Program-made: the position numbers and the translations under genes
Shown here: positions 6,734 to 7,390 of the stretch, in pieces
Layout of the letters: each line of letters begins with the position of its first letter
Position numbering within the stretch: position 1 is the stretch's first letter
The notes under the pieces: model-generated
What the model was told of the DNA's origin: nothing
The model's database searches: none
Seen by the model: the letters and a program-made list of their open reading frames with translations, nothing else
Source of the DNA: Phycisphaerae bacterium
GTDB lineage: Bacteria > Planctomycetota > Phycisphaerae > Phycisphaerales > Phycisphaeraceae
Assembly (NCBI GenBank): GCA_002688155.1
Contig: NZCH01000065.1
Span: 1-7,390 of the forward strand
Direction: 5' to 3'
Length of the DNA: 7,390 bases

Positions 6734-7390
6734 ATGGCACGCGACATGTCCCCGTTGGCCATGTGGTCGCAGTACATCGCCGCGCGCACCGCGGTGATGG
6801 GTATCACATGTCTGGGCGTGCGCACGAACCTGCACCTTGCCGCCGCCGCAGGGCGAGGTCTGTTTCAGGTGGCGACCAAACATCGCAAGCGCGCGATCGA
6901 ACACCTGCGACAGGCTTTCCCCGAATGGTCCGACGCGCAACTCGAATCGACCGCTCAGCAGTCCTTTGAGTATTTCGCACAGTTGGCCATCGAAGTCGCC
7001 TACTTGCCGAGATTGGTTCACGCGGGATCCGTCGTCACCCATTGCAGAATTGTGGATTCGGACGACGGCCTGGCGCTGATGAATCGGCGTGAGCCGACGA
7101 TCCTGGTGTCGGGTCATTTCGGCAATTGGGAAGCGCCGGGACTTCTGTTCACCGCGGCCGGTTACAAAGTCTCTGCTGTCGTAAGACCCCTGGATAACCG
7201 GCTGCTGAATCGCTGGCTGCTTCAGCAGCGTGAGCGGCGCGGGATGCGCGTCATTGAAAAATGGGCCGACCCGCTCGGCCACATCGCGTCCGCGCTGGCG
7301 CAGCGCCGGGCCGTGGGGATTATCGCCGACCAGAACGCCGGCGACCGGGGACTGTTCGTCCCGTTTTTCCGCAGGCTTGCGAGCACGCAC
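6734..7390 (+). CDS. LpxL/HtrB-type lipid A or lysophospholipid acyltransferase, C-terminus beyond the right edge
   Basis: The first 219 residues of a protein in a family usually about 290-310 long; the frame is open to the edge. The family transfers an acyl chain from acyl-ACP or acyl-CoA to a lipid A precursor or related acceptor at the inner face of the cytoplasmic membrane. The diagnostic HX4E catalytic motif is present as SGHFGNWE, with His128 and Glu133. It is followed by RPLDN and by DQNAGDRGLFVPFF near the edge, both characteristic of PF03279 proteins. The upstream RKRAIEHLRQAFPEWS segment is also typical. An N-terminal hydrophobic stretch (about residues 8-48) is weak and could be a membrane-associated helix. 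The ATG at 6734 gives a normal N-terminus; ATGs at 6746 and 6761 are possible, and no clear Shine-Dalgarno site decides. The gene lies 57 nt after the DapA-family gene in the same direction and may be co-transcribed, but the functions look unrelated. The precise acceptor cannot be read. Confidence 0.88.
   Translation, partial: MARDMSPLAMWSQYIAARTAVMGITCLGVRTNLHLAAAAGRGLFQVATKHRKRAIEHLRQAFPEWSDAQLESTAQQSFEYFAQLAIEVAYLPRLVHAGSVVTHCRIVDSDDGLALMNRREPTILVSGHFGNWEAPGLLFTAAGYKVSAVVRPLDNRLLNRWLLQQRERRGMRVIEKWADPLGHIASALAQRRAVGIIADQNAGDRGLFVPFFRRLASTH

Noticed and set aside
6515..7390. A 291-codon minus-strand open frame at the right end
   Set aside because: It runs opposite the end of the DapA-family gene and the LpxL-type gene, both supported by catalytic motifs. 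Its own translation is basic and has no motif.

Overview
The window looks like chromosomal DNA from a GC-rich Gram-negative bacterium. A lipid A-type acyltransferase (LpxL/HtrB family) implies an outer membrane. The very large secreted TPR protein, the GTG start, the weak Shine-Dalgarno sites and the loosely packed metabolic genes would fit a planctomycete (Phycisphaerae-like), but that placement is an impression from gene style, not a measurement. I see no rRNA, tRNA, CRISPR array, insertion sequence, phage gene or toxin-antitoxin pair.

Layout. (1) Positions 1-3773, minus strand: one uninterrupted reading frame of more than 1257 codons, running off the left edge. It encodes an exported tetratricopeptide-repeat protein with a signal peptide, a helical N-terminal part, a Pro/Ala-rich linker and a long TPR array. 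A plausible sigma-70-type promoter lies just upstream at 3851-3879. (2) Positions 3986-4762, plus strand: a classical short-chain dehydrogenase/reductase (SDR). (3) Positions 4767-5576, minus strand: a second classical SDR, convergent with the first and only 4 bp from it. (4) Positions 5765-6676, plus strand: a DapA/N-acetylneuraminate lyase-family (class I Schiff-base) lyase, divergent from SDR 2. Its leader holds a strong terminator-like hairpin. (5) Positions 6734-7390, plus strand: the first 219 codons of an LpxL-type lysophospholipid/lipid A acyltransferase, cut by the right edge.

How the genes may work together. Two SDRs beside a DapA-family lyase resemble catabolic sets for sugar acids or related 2-oxo acids, in which an SDR oxidises a substrate and a DapA-family enzyme dehydrates or cleaves the resulting 2-keto-3-deoxy compound. 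The lyase keeps the Schiff-base lysine and the catalytic tyrosine of the family but lacks the substrate-carboxylate arginine and the GTTGE loop of true dihydrodipicolinate synthase, so a role in lysine synthesis is unlikely. The TPR and acyltransferase genes look like unrelated envelope-associated neighbours.

I did not find a clearly new multi-gene system. The items most worth a second look are the leader hairpin before the lyase, the altered active sites of the lyase and of SDR 2, and the start-codon hairpin of SDR 1.
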